Made by a program: the position numbers and the translations under genes. A model generated the notes under the pieces. It did not search any database and had not been told where the DNA came from. It saw only the letters and a list, made by a program, of their open reading frames with translations. Below are positions 1 through 7,449 of a DNA stretch of 64,000 nucleotides, in pieces. The stretch is taken from NCBI GenBank assembly GCA_039029735.1, contig JBCCFL010000003.1, positions 124,001 to 188,000 of the forward strand, in the 5' to 3' direction. The first letter of the stretch is position 1. Each line of letters begins with the position of its first letter. The DNA comes from CADEDH01 sp039029735 (lineage in GTDB: Bacteria; Actinomycetota; Acidimicrobiia; Acidimicrobiales; SZUA-35).

Positions 1-1
1 A

Positions 2-802
2 CTGCCGTCCGAAGTCGTCCACCAGCAAGATGCCGTTGGTGGCCAGCATCTGGATCGGGGCGACGCTCAACCCGGTGGCGGCATCGAAGCTCAGATCGAG
101 CATCGACCGTTCCATCTCGCCGCCGACCATCACCAGCGGCCGCTGACAGAGCACCCAGCGGGGGTCCAGGTTGGGTGGTTGCTCCACCGGCTCGTGCAGC
201 GCCGGATCGAACACCGCCACGATCTGGCCGTCCATCTCGACGAAGTGAGGCACGAGCACGGCGGTGCCGTAGAGGCGATTCAGCCGTTCGGCAATGCTCG
301 TCTTACCGGTACCGGCCGGGCCGTAGAGGAACATCGCGCCCTCGCTCACGAAGGCCGGGCCGAGCTTGTCCAGCAGATCCTCGCCCACGGTCAGGTCGTT
401 GAACGCCTCGGTCATGGCGCTGCGATCGATGGCCAGCGGGGAGTGCTGGGCCTGCACGGTTCGCCAGTAGTCCAGGAGGTTGACCGGGGCCCCCGACACG
501 TGGCGCCCTGTCGACATCCGCTGGGTGGTGAGGCGCTGGCCCGCTTCGGTGAGCTGGATGCGATAGTCGCGCCCTGTCGCCCCGAGATACTCGATCAGCG
601 CCTTCTCCCTCAGCGCCTCGGCGAGCTCGATGCCGACCCGTGGGGCGAGGAGGCAGGCGGCAGCTGCGGCGGTCACCGTGGTGGTGCGCTCGGTGAGCAC
701 CCGGCGCATGAACAGATCCTCGACGTGGGACTGCTCGATTCCGAGCTTCTCCACGGTGGTCGGCGCGCGGTAGCGGGAGAGGTCCTCGATCGCCGGCTGC
801 AT
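2..802 (-). CDS. AAA-family ATPase with winged-helix-like N-terminal half, 3' end cut by window edge
   Basis: The frame opens with ATG at 802 and stays open to the left edge (267 codons seen), so the C-terminus is missing. Residues about 55-115 look like a winged-helix segment. An AAA core follows, with Walker A GPAGTGKT at 161-168 and Walker B ILLVDDFGR near 258-266. A short tract TNG before Walker B and the DDF ending recall MoxR/chaperone-like AAA proteins. It is probably a cytoplasmic ATP-driven remodelling protein; no substrate can be named. It lies 90 nt downstream of the PrsW-like gene on the same strand and may be co-transcribed with it. Family assignment beyond AAA is uncertain. Confidence 0.8.
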   Translation of the reverse strand, partial: MQPAIEDLSRYRAPTTVEKLGIEQSHVEDLFMRRVLTERTTTVTAAAAACLLAPRVGIELAEALREKALIEYLGATGRDYRIQLTEAGQRLTTQRMSTGRHVSGAPVNLLDYWRTVQAQHSPLAIDRSAMTEAFNDLTVGEDLLDKLGPAFVSEGAMFLYGPAGTGKTSIAERLNRLYGTAVLVPHFVEMDGQIVAVFDPALHEPVEQPPNLDPRWVLCQRPLVMVGGEMERSMLDLSFDAATGLSVAPIQMLATNGILLVDDFGRQ

Positions 803-892
803 GTTCTTCCATCGGATCCGATCGACCGCCCCTCAAGGTCCGATTCGGACCATCGGCGCGCCAGGTCGAAGGGCCCGATGCCCAGGAGCCGA

Positions 893-2032
893 TCAGGCGG
901 TGGTGGCGCGGGCCCGCTGGAGCTGATCGACCAGGCGCTGCTCCGCAACGGGTTCGATCGGACCGGGCCGCTGGTGCAACTGAGCCAGACGGGCCAGGGC
1001 CGAATGCACTGCGTCGAACTGGCGGCGCTGATGGCGGGGCAGGCTGCGCCTCGTGGCGAGCATGGTGCGCCAGTGGCCGAAGACCTGGATCTCGCTCGGA
1101 GCCATCCCGTAGCGGCGGGCCAGCACGGGTACGGCCCGGAGGAAGTTGCGCTGCTCGTTGCGACGAATGGCAACCACGGTGACCACCGCCAACACGAAGA
1201 GGATCACGAAGCAGGTGGCGGCCACGATGATCGACGTGGCGTTGCCCGACTCCTCGGCGTAGACGAGCGAGCCGTTCCATGCGGCATGACTCACCACGGC
1301 CAGGCCGTACCCCCAGAACGCATGGGCCCAGATTGACTGGCGACGGCTGATGGCCAGGCCGATCGCCAACCCGATCCACGCTGTGAAGAGGGGGTGAGCG
1401 AACGGGGTGAGCAGGGCCCGGGTGATGAACACCTGCACGATCAGGTCGCCAGCCGAGGCGAAGTAGTTGAAGTCTTCGATGACGGCGAATCCGAGTGCCA
1501 CCCACCCGGCGTAGACGATGCCGTCCATCACGCTGTCGACCTCGCGGCGACGCACGGCCCACAACACACCGAGGCCCTTCGTTGCCTCCTCCACCACGGG
1601 TGCGGAGATCACCGCCGCCACCGACTCGTTCACCACGATGGCCGTGATCGTGTTGATGATCACCGAGATGATGCCGGCCACGGTGGCGCCCCACAGCAGG
1701 GCGTGAAGGCGAGATGACCACGGCTCGGGCTCCACCCTGTCCAGCCAGGCGAGCGGGGGGAGCACGATCACGAGGGGAACGAGGCCGAGCAGAACCGCAA
1801 CTGGCTGCACGATGGCCAGGCCGATCACAATCGGCACGGTGAGGATGCTGGCGATGAGCACCGGGGTGCTGAGCCATGCGGGAAGGCGGGGGCGCTTGGC
1901 CTGGTCGGCGGTGCCGTCGGACACGTGGGCGGTCCAGGCGTAGCCGTCCCACCAGCGCCATGCGGCGACGGACCACGGGTCGGTGTACCAGCCTGGGCTG
2001 GTTCCGCTTGGGTCGACCGACGGGGCCGTCAC
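893..2032 (-). CDS. PrsW-family intramembrane metalloprotease with N-terminal DUF2510 motif
   Basis: 379 aa starting at GTG 2032. Residues about 14-34 (GWYTDP...RWWDGYAWT) are a DUF2510 motif, a short cytoplasmic module common in actinobacterial membrane proteins. Several hydrophobic helices follow from residue 53. The PrsW hallmarks are present: EEATK at 148-152, an acidic site in FAVIEDFNY near 186, and HPLFT near 213-217. PrsW proteins are membrane-embedded zinc proteases; in Bacillus PrsW makes site-1 cuts in an anti-sigma factor. The substrate here is unknown and no sigma/anti-sigma pair is in the window. The start overlaps the stop of the upstream membrane-protein gene by 4 nt (GTGA), so translation is probably coupled. 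Confidence 0.88.
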   Translation of the reverse strand: MTAPSVDPSGTSPGWYTDPWSVAAWRWWDGYAWTAHVSDGTADQAKRPRLPAWLSTPVLIASILTVPIVIGLAIVQPVAVLLGLVPLVIVLPPLAWLDRVEPEPWSSRLHALLWGATVAGIISVIINTITAIVVNESVAAVISAPVVEEATKGLGVLWAVRRREVDSVMDGIVYAGWVALGFAVIEDFNYFASAGDLIVQVFITRALLTPFAHPLFTAWIGLAIGLAISRRQSIWAHAFWGYGLAVVSHAAWNGSLVYAEESGNATSIIVAATCFVILFVLAVVTVVAIRRNEQRNFLRAVPVLARRYGMAPSEIQVFGHWRTMLATRRSLPRHQRRQFDAVHSALARLAQLHQRPGPIEPVAEQRLVDQLQRARATTA

Positions 2033-2826
2033 CGAGCTGGGCTTTCGAGCGGGGGAGCGGGGAACGGCCCCCGTTCGTTCATGTTTGCCAACGCCACGGG
2101 CACATTGTCGTCGCGGTGCTGGGGGTGCGACAACCCATTGCCCAGCGGCTCGTCGGCTCGGGGTGGCTGGACCGTTGATGGGCGGCCTGCGGCGTTGAAC
2201 ACCGATCGGGTGAGATCACGGGCGGTGGTGGCGAAGTACAGCGCCCAGGCCAGGATCCCCAGGAACTTGGCCGAGTCCTCTGCCGCCAACCGCCAGGCAC
2301 CAGCGATCGAGATCTGGTCGATCGCCACCGACGTGCCGAGCGCCCCGAGGGCCGCGGCGAGCAGCGGCCACCGTGTGCGGCGCAGCTCGTTGCGGTTGTC
2401 GACCAGCCATGCTCCGGTGAGCACGAGGTAGAGCGCATAGAACAGCGCCTTGCCCTGGCCCAGTGCGTTCGACACCACCACGTGGAACTGGAAGAGGTCG
2501 TCGCCGAGCAGCAGCATCGACAGCAGGGCGCCACCTCGCAGCGCCTGGCGCGCGAGTGGGCGGTCGCCCAGCCCGGCCACCCAGGCTCCCCAGGCGGCGG
2601 TGACGGCGGCCGCCGACCAACCGAGGATGCCGACGTTCGACACGAGGCCCGTGTACCAGAACCGGCCCGGCCCGGTGGTCGGGTCGAGAAGGAGTTCCTC
2701 GTAGGGCACCGAGCCCCGCACGAGCACGGTGGCCAAGAACAGTGAGCCGGCAGACCACACGAGCGCGAGTGGCGCCACGACGTCAGCCGTCAACCGCCAA
2801 CTCGCCCGCTGTCTCCGCTCCGCCAT
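2029..2826 (-). CDS. polytopic membrane protein of unknown function
   Basis: 265 aa from ATG 2826. About six hydrophobic segments run between residues 14 and 190, followed by a polar, proline-rich C-terminal tail of about 55 residues, presumably cytoplasmic. No enzyme motif is visible. It overlaps the downstream PrsW-like gene by 4 nt, so the two probably form a translationally coupled pair and may act together in the membrane. A perfect hairpin at 2871-2896 separates it from the small gene upstream. I do not recognise the family. Confidence 0.75.
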   Translation of the reverse strand: MAERRQRASWRLTADVVAPLALVWSAGSLFLATVLVRGSVPYEELLLDPTTGPGRFWYTGLVSNVGILGWSAAAVTAAWGAWVAGLGDRPLARQALRGGALLSMLLLGDDLFQFHVVVSNALGQGKALFYALYLVLTGAWLVDNRNELRRTRWPLLAAALGALGTSVAIDQISIAGAWRLAAEDSAKFLGILAWALYFATTARDLTRSVFNAAGRPSTVQPPRADEPLGNGLSHPQHRDDNVPVALANMNERGPFPAPPLESPAR

Positions 2827-2870
2827 CTGAGGTGTTTCGGTCGGATCCCACCAGCAGGTGTAGGGATTCC

Positions 2871-2896
2871 TGCCATCGGGCCGGGGCCCGATGGCA
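2871..2896 (-). terminator. perfect 12-bp stem hairpin, probable terminator
   Basis: TGCCATCGGGCC at 2871-2882 pairs perfectly with GGCCCGATGGCA at 2885-2896 around a 2-nt centre. It lies between the stop of the 53-aa minus-strand gene (2912) and the start of the next minus-strand gene (2826). There is no T-tract, as is common for actinobacterial terminators. A protein-binding palindrome is the alternative. Confidence 0.5.
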
Positions 2897-2911
2897 CCAG
2901 ATCAGGTTGGA

Positions 2912-3073
2912 TCAGGTTGGTGAGCCGATGGCTGACCAGATCGCAAACCCGATCACGGCGAGGGCGACGCCGAAGAAGGCGAGCTTCAGGAGCCGCTGGA
3001 TGAGCCCCAGGACCACCAAGGCCACCGCCAACGCGACGAGGACGACCGGCCAGTTATCCGCTAACCACTCCAT
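2912..3073 (-). CDS. 53-aa small membrane protein
   Basis: Short frame from ATG 3073 to TGA at 2914-2912, 53 aa, beginning MEWLADNWPVVLVALAVALV. After eight mostly polar residues it has two hydrophobic stretches (about 9-25 and 31-49) split by a QRLLK turn, which suggests one or two membrane helices. Codon third positions are strongly G/C, as in neighbouring genes. The Shine-Dalgarno signal is weak. It sits between the membrane-anchored protein at 3095-3712 and the hairpin at 2871-2896, on the same strand as both neighbours. Function unknown. It is short enough to be missed by length-filtered gene calling. Confidence 0.6.
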   Translation of the reverse strand: MEWLADNWPVVLVALAVALVVLGLIQRLLKLAFFGVALAVIGFAIWSAIGSPT

Positions 3074-3094
3074 AGGTGATCATGCTAGCTGGCG

Positions 3095-3712
3095 TCAGCT
3101 CCCCGTAATGAGCACTCGCTCTCCGCGCTGGATCGCAGTGATCTCACACGTGGAGTAGGGGCTGCCAGGCGTGGCGGTGACAGCTACCGACGCCTCGGAG
3201 CGGCCGGCCACTGACACCTCGACGATCCGCTGGTCTCGCGTGCCGTCCGTCTTCACCAGATCGAAGGCCACCACGACGGGCTCGGCATCGATGTCGGCAT
3301 CACGGACACCAACGGCGAACCCGCCGCCGTTGTCGGGGCCCGAACAGCTCACCTGGCCGACGCCAGGGCTCTCGATCGTCGACAACGACGCGGCCGGGGC
3401 AGCAGCGGTCGGCTCGACGACCTCACTCGTCGGGGTGGTGTCGGGGGCCGGGGTTGGCTCGGGCTCGTCGAGATCCACGTCGGGCTCGGTGACCGTTGGC
3501 GCTGCCGTGTCGTCGACGGCGACCGTCTCGACGGCCTCGGAACCGTCACGTACCAACAGGACCGACGCCACGGCAAAGGCCAGAGCGATGAACACGCCCA
3601 CCACCATCATGAGCGCCAGAATGCCGGCGGTCAGCGATCGGACGTAACCCATACCTTCCTCAACATCTCGAATCCGCTGGTCATGCCCAATGCGCCATTG
3701 GTCGGGCGTCAC
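3095..3712 (-). CDS. single-pass membrane protein with acidic/Pro-Thr-rich linker and extracytoplasmic domain
   Basis: 205 aa from GTG 3712 (an in-frame ATG at residue 21 is the alternative). A short charged N-terminus, probably cytoplasmic, precedes one strong membrane helix at about 29-54. A low-complexity acidic, proline- and threonine-rich stretch follows (about 60-110), then a compact C-terminal domain with two cysteines (VSCSG and STCEI) that could form a disulfide outside the membrane. No known catalytic motif. It is followed by the 53-aa membrane gene with a gap of about 20 nt and may share its transcript. Unrecognised family. Confidence 0.7.
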   Translation of the reverse strand: MTPDQWRIGHDQRIRDVEEGMGYVRSLTAGILALMMVVGVFIALAFAVASVLLVRDGSEAVETVAVDDTAAPTVTEPDVDLDEPEPTPAPDTTPTSEVVEPTAAAPAASLSTIESPGVGQVSCSGPDNGGGFAVGVRDADIDAEPVVVAFDLVKTDGTRDQRIVEVSVAGRSEASVAVTATPGSPYSTCEITAIQRGERVLITGS

Positions 3713-3746
3713 AACGAGATGGCGGCGATCCGTGGCTCTTCATGAT

Positions 3747-4106
3747 TCAGCGCAGACCGATCGCCGTCAAATATCCCAAGGTCAGAAGGGCCATGACCGC
3801 GGCTGGCGCCAGCTCGGACGCCTCGTCCTCGGCCTGGAAGTGGAAGCCGATCGCGCCCACCATGAGCGCGAACAGCCCGCCCGCCGAGAGGAAGCCCACC
3901 GTGCGAAAGAGATCGAGAACGCCGATCATCACGCCGAACGCACCGAGCAGCTCGACGGCCCCGATGGCTCGGTAGCTCTCCAGACTCAAGCCGAGTTGGT
4001 TCGCCGCGCGCTGCATCGCCGGCTGCGCGCTGATCTTCGCGTACCCGGCGAGAGTGAAAGCCACCACCAACACCCCGGCCAGGATCACCGACGCCACGGT
4101 CACCAT
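3747..4106 (-). CDS. DoxX-like four-helix membrane protein
   Basis: 119 aa from ATG 4106. Four hydrophobic helices with the typical DoxX start (LAGYAKISAQPAMQ), a central GAVELLGAFGVMIG and a last helix AVMALLTLGYLTAIG. The DoxX family covers small membrane proteins linked to quinone or thiol redox chemistry; the exact role here is unknown. It ends 34 nt before the start of the next minus-strand gene at 3712, and is divergent from the TIR-like membrane protein gene starting at 4192, so 4107-4191 probably holds both promoters. Confidence 0.8.
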   Translation of the reverse strand: MVTVASVILAGVLVVAFTLAGYAKISAQPAMQRAANQLGLSLESYRAIGAVELLGAFGVMIGVLDLFRTVGFLSAGGLFALMVGAIGFHFQAEDEASELAPAAVMALLTLGYLTAIGLR

Positions 4107-4191
4107 GCTCCAGGTTTCCTGTCGTTCGAAGTACCGTCGTCACCATAGATCTTGTCAGCGGCCCAGTTGTCGATGTCCCCGTGAAGGCGCA

Positions 4192-5283
4192 GTGAGCACT
4201 TCGACCGCCCCCAAACCAGGAGCCCGCATCCTCCTCGGGACCAGTGGTCAGGGGAGTGATTGGCATGCGCTGCGGGACCACCTGGAGCACCTGGGGTGGC
4301 AGGTCGACCTGTTCGACCCGATGTCGAAGAGTGTGGAGGACGGGCCCGAGGCCGCCGTTCCGATGCTCGACGGGGTGGAGTTGGCGTTGCTGCTCGCCTC
4401 GGCCGACGACGTGGACTCCGAGGCGGCAACCGAGCGGCTGTCCTACGTTGCCGGGCTGTTGCGGGGCCAGCTCGGGGTGAAGCGGCTCACGCTGCTGCTC
4501 GACCACGATATGGCGCCGTTCCCTGCGGGTTCGGGCGTCACGTCGTTCCGGTACCGGCCCGGCGAGTTGCGCGCCTGGTACCCCCAGATCGATGCCCAGC
4601 TGGCGGAACTACAGAACCGGAATCATGAGTCGGCCCTGGCACCGTGGATGGAGCGGTTCGGGATCAGTGACGGCCGGGTGGCCCCTGAGACCTGGCTGGT
4701 GCTCGGTGGGCTGGTGCTCATGGCCGCCGTGGTCGGTGTGTTCGGATACCAGCTTTTCGGCGGTACCTCCACCCAGCTGTTGGCTGAACCGGCGTCGAAC
4801 AGCGTGATCGAGGGCGACCCGGCGTCGCCGGCGCAGAGCCCCGACGTGAGCGTCGCCAATTCCGGCCGCGAGGCGGGCGTGAGTACCGGTGGCGACGGGA
4901 GCCTGTCGGAGCTTCCAGCCCGGTGCGTCGTGGACACCTCCCGCGACGTGGTGTTCGAGCCGATCATCCGCTGCGACGGCGTGGGCGGTCTCGCGGTCGA
5001 CGGGTTCGCGGGGCCCTGGCATCGCACCATCGCCGAGATCCGGCCCGATCTCGGCGTGTTGGGCGATGTGGTGTTCGAAGAGGGTGAGGACGGTGTGACG
5101 GGGCGTCGCGAACCGCTCGTGTCCGGGGAGCGGCTCACGCTGCCAACGGGCGACGGCGCGGCCCACGTCGAGCAACTCGAGCTTGTGTTCACCGGTCAAG
5201 GGCAACGGGTCGAACTCGTCCAGCCCACCGGATCCGGCGACCGCCGGGTGGTGCTCACCTTCGGTCTCGAGCACCGAGACTGA
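4192..5283 (+). CDS. membrane-anchored protein with degenerate TIR-like (PF10137/Cap12-like) N-terminal domain
   Basis: 363 aa from GTG 4192; an upstream extension of the frame to 4054 is possible but lies in the divergent promoter region. Residues about 10-140 follow the order of bacterial TIR-like domains: first strand RILLGTSGQ, a helix ending LGWQVDLFDP, strand ELALLLASADD, then RLSYVAGLLRGQLG and strand RLTLLLD. In the family the RLSYVAG position reads NVVFEFG or NVIFELG and carries the catalytic NADase glutamate; here it is valine. A single membrane helix lies at about 168-190, and the C-terminal 170 residues, with two cysteines and many predicted strands, would be outside. The family call is by eye. 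Function is unknown: perhaps a non-catalytic sensor or scaffold. A hairpin at 5295-5312 ends the unit. Confidence 0.68.
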   Translation: MSTSTAPKPGARILLGTSGQGSDWHALRDHLEHLGWQVDLFDPMSKSVEDGPEAAVPMLDGVELALLLASADDVDSEAATERLSYVAGLLRGQLGVKRLTLLLDHDMAPFPAGSGVTSFRYRPGELRAWYPQIDAQLAELQNRNHESALAPWMERFGISDGRVAPETWLVLGGLVLMAAVVGVFGYQLFGGTSTQLLAEPASNSVIEGDPASPAQSPDVSVANSGREAGVSTGGDGSLSELPARCVVDTSRDVVFEPIIRCDGVGGLAVDGFAGPWHRTIAEIRPDLGVLGDVVFEEGEDGVTGRREPLVSGERLTLPTGDGAAHVEQLELVFTGQGQRVELVQPTGSGDRRVVLTFGLEHRD

Positions 5284-5294
5284 TCCTCTCCCAA

Positions 5295-5312
5295 CCGGAC
5301 TCACCAGTCCGG
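5295..5312 (+). terminator. hairpin terminator after the TIR-like gene
   Basis: CCGGACT at 5295-5301 pairs with AGTCCGG at 5306-5312 around the loop CACC, 12 nt after the stop codon at 5283. It separates this gene from the cfa-like gene starting at 5398. No T-tract. Confidence 0.5.
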
Positions 5313-5397
5313 AATGTGATTCCCTTGCGCGGCGGTTGTTGAAGCGATTCCATGGTTGTGGTTGGAGTCGCGTCAACGGAGAGGGTGGGTGTCAGCC

Positions 5398-6531
5398 ATG
5401 ACCGGACCGAACACGGGATCGAGCTCCAAGAATCTGGTGCTCGAACTGCTCGACCGAGCCGGGATCACACTGAACGGATCAGGGCCGGGGGACCTGCAGA
5501 TCCATGATGATCGTTTCTTCGATCGGGTGGTTCGCGATCGTGAATTGGGGCTTGGCGAGTCGTATCAGGAGGGGTGGTGGAGCGCCGAGCGCGTCGATGA
5601 ACTCGTCGTCAAGATTCTCGAAGCGGACCTGCAGCCGCTCATCACTCGCAGCCCGAGACTGATGGCGTTGGCGTTGAAAGCCTCGGTGTTGAACCGTCAG
5701 ACCCTCCGCCGAGCGGCCGTGAACGCGTCGGCCCACTACGACATCGGAAACGACCTGTACGAGCGGATGCTCGACAAGCGGATGGTCTATTCCTGTGGCT
5801 ACTGGCGGCAGGCCAACGACCTCGACAGTGCACAGGAGGCCAAGCTCGACCTGATCTGCCGGAAGCTCCACCTTGAGCCCGGCATGCACCTGCTCGACAT
5901 CGGCTGCGGCTGGGGTGGCCTCAGTCAGTACGCAGCTGAACGCTACGGCGTTCGCGTCACCGGCATTACGCCGGCCGCCGAGCAGGTGGCCGTGGCGAAG
6001 GAACGTACGGCCGGGCTCGATGTTGAGATCAAGCAGCTCGATTTCCGCGACGTGCGGGGCACGTTCGACAGGATCGTGTCGGTTGGGATGCTCGAACACG
6101 TCGGCCCCAAGAACTTCCGGGACTTCTTCGCCGCCAACGAAGAGCTGCTCGCACCGGGCGGCATGGTCCTGCACCACACCATTGGCTCGAATGCCACTCG
6201 CAACCACACCGACGCGTGGTTCGACAAGTACATCTTCCCTGGCGGAGTCGTGCCGTCGCTGTCGCACATCTTCGATGCGACGAACAGCAACTGGGCGATC
6301 GAGGACGTGCACAACTTCGGGCCGGATTACGACACCACGTTGATGGCGTGGTTCCACAACATCGAGGCCCGGTGGGACGACATCCCCCACTACGACGCGC
6401 GGTTCCGTCGCACCTGGCAGTACTACCTGCTCACCTCGGCCGCCTCGTTCCGGGCTCGCACACTCCAGCTGTGGCAGGTGGTGATGCGCCGGTCCCGCCA
6501 ACCGTCCCCGGTGTACGAAGCCGTGCGCTGA
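5398..6531 (+). CDS. cfa: cyclopropane-fatty-acyl-phospholipid synthase (SAM-dependent)
   Basis: 377 aa from ATG 5398, chosen for the GAGGG motif upstream (GTG at 5389 is also in frame). E. coli Cfa is 382 aa. The enzyme adds a methylene group from SAM across cis double bonds of membrane phospholipid acyl chains. Visible hallmarks are SAHYDIGNDLY near 111, YSCGYW near 131, the SAM-binding loop LDIGCGWGG at 166-174, SVGMLEHVG near 228, and the C-terminal FRARTLQLWQVV. In E. coli a cysteine precedes the last motif (CAGAFRAR); here that position is serine (TSAASFRAR). Mycobacterial-type cyclopropane synthases and tuberculostearate enzymes are the main alternatives. The gene stands alone, followed 36 nt later by a hydrolase gene. 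Confidence 0.9.
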   Translation: MTGPNTGSSSKNLVLELLDRAGITLNGSGPGDLQIHDDRFFDRVVRDRELGLGESYQEGWWSAERVDELVVKILEADLQPLITRSPRLMALALKASVLNRQTLRRAAVNASAHYDIGNDLYERMLDKRMVYSCGYWRQANDLDSAQEAKLDLICRKLHLEPGMHLLDIGCGWGGLSQYAAERYGVRVTGITPAAEQVAVAKERTAGLDVEIKQLDFRDVRGTFDRIVSVGMLEHVGPKNFRDFFAANEELLAPGGMVLHHTIGSNATRNHTDAWFDKYIFPGGVVPSLSHIFDATNSNWAIEDVHNFGPDYDTTLMAWFHNIEARWDDIPHYDARFRRTWQYYLLTSAASFRARTLQLWQVVMRRSRQPSPVYEAVR

Positions 6532-6567
6532 CGTCGGCCGGGTTGAGCCGGCCGGTATGGTCGGGCC

Positions 6568-7449
6568 GTGGGTGCGGTGGTGGCCAACGGGCAACGAATC
6601 GAATACGCGGAGGCCGGTGTCGGTGAGCCGCTGCTGCTGATCAGCGGCATGACACTGCAGCTCACCGACTGGCCCGATGCTTTCGTGAACGGTCTGGTCG
6701 GGAGCGGGTACCGCGTGGTGCGGTTCGACAATCGGGAGGTGGGCCTCAGCAGTGCCTCCGAGGGGCCACCCCCCGGGCTGCGCACGCTGGCAGCGGCCGC
6801 CGTCGCTCCGAATCGGGTTCGGGCCCCGTATGAGCTCGCCGACATGGCCGACGACGCCGTGGCGCTGCTCGACGCACTCGGTATCGAGTCGGCCCACATC
6901 GTGGGCCTGTCGATGGGCGGCATGATCGCCCAGATCCTGGCGATCGCCCATCCGACGCGAGTGCTGTCGCTCACCTCGATCATGTCCAACACCAGCGATC
7001 GCCGCAACGGCCTGCCCAACCCCTCGCTGCCCGCTCGGTTGGCCTGGCTCAATCGTCGCCCTCTCGAAGGCAACGCAGCCGTTGAGGCCCTGTTGGCCAG
7101 TCAACGCATGATCGGCGGGCCGGCGTGGCTCGAGGGCCAGTATCGAGAGCGGGCCGAGATCGCAGTCGATCGCAGCTACCGGCCTGATGCGGTGTTCCAC
7201 CAGATGCTGGCGTCACTGGTGACGCCGAAACGGACGCGAGCCTTGGCCACTGTCACCGTGCCGACGCTCGTGGTCCACGGGATCGCAGACCCGCTCGTGC
7301 GGCCATCGGGCGGGCACGCCACCGCCCGAGCCATACCGGGCTCGCGGCTGCTGATGTTCCCCGACATGGGCCACGACCTGCCGGCACACCGCATCGACGA
7401 GATCGTCGACGCCATCGGGGCCAACGCAGCCAAGGCCACGCTGCAGTGA
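6568..7449 (+). CDS. alpha/beta hydrolase
   Basis: 293 aa from GTG 6568. The alpha/beta-hydrolase order is clear: oxyanion-region sequence LLISGM near 23-28, FDNREVGLSS near 53-62, nucleophile elbow GLSMGG at 113-118 with Ser115, HGIADPLV with the acid near residue 240, and DMGHDLP with the histidine near 268. FDNREVGLS is typical of the esterase/epoxide-hydrolase/RdmC-like group, including aclacinomycin methylesterase relatives. Substrate unknown; cytoplasmic. Its stop overlaps the start of the next gene by 4 nt (GTGA), so expression is coupled to the membrane spermidine-synthase-like protein. Confidence 0.85.
   Translation: MGAVVANGQRIEYAEAGVGEPLLLISGMTLQLTDWPDAFVNGLVGSGYRVVRFDNREVGLSSASEGPPPGLRTLAAAAVAPNRVRAPYELADMADDAVALLDALGIESAHIVGLSMGGMIAQILAIAHPTRVLSLTSIMSNTSDRRNGLPNPSLPARLAWLNRRPLEGNAAVEALLASQRMIGGPAWLEGQYRERAEIAVDRSYRPDAVFHQMLASLVTPKRTRALATVTVPTLVVHGIADPLVRPSGGHATARAIPGSRLLMFPDMGHDLPAHRIDEIVDAIGANAAKATLQ

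Noticed and set aside
179..1336. Long plus-strand open frame of 385 codons, antisense to the AAA and PrsW genes
   Set aside because: Rich in His, Arg and Gly, with no domain, while the minus-strand frames carry Walker A and PrsW motifs in phase. It is an antisense shadow in GC-rich DNA.
303..1976. 557-codon minus-strand frame overlapping the PrsW and AAA genes in another phase
   Set aside because: Composition is Arg/Pro/Ala-heavy without motifs, and it overlaps frames with clear domains.
5479..7200. 573-codon minus-strand frame under cfa and the hydrolase gene
   Set aside because: It is antisense to two well-supported genes with SAM-binding and GLSMGG motifs. Its protein is low in recognisable folds.
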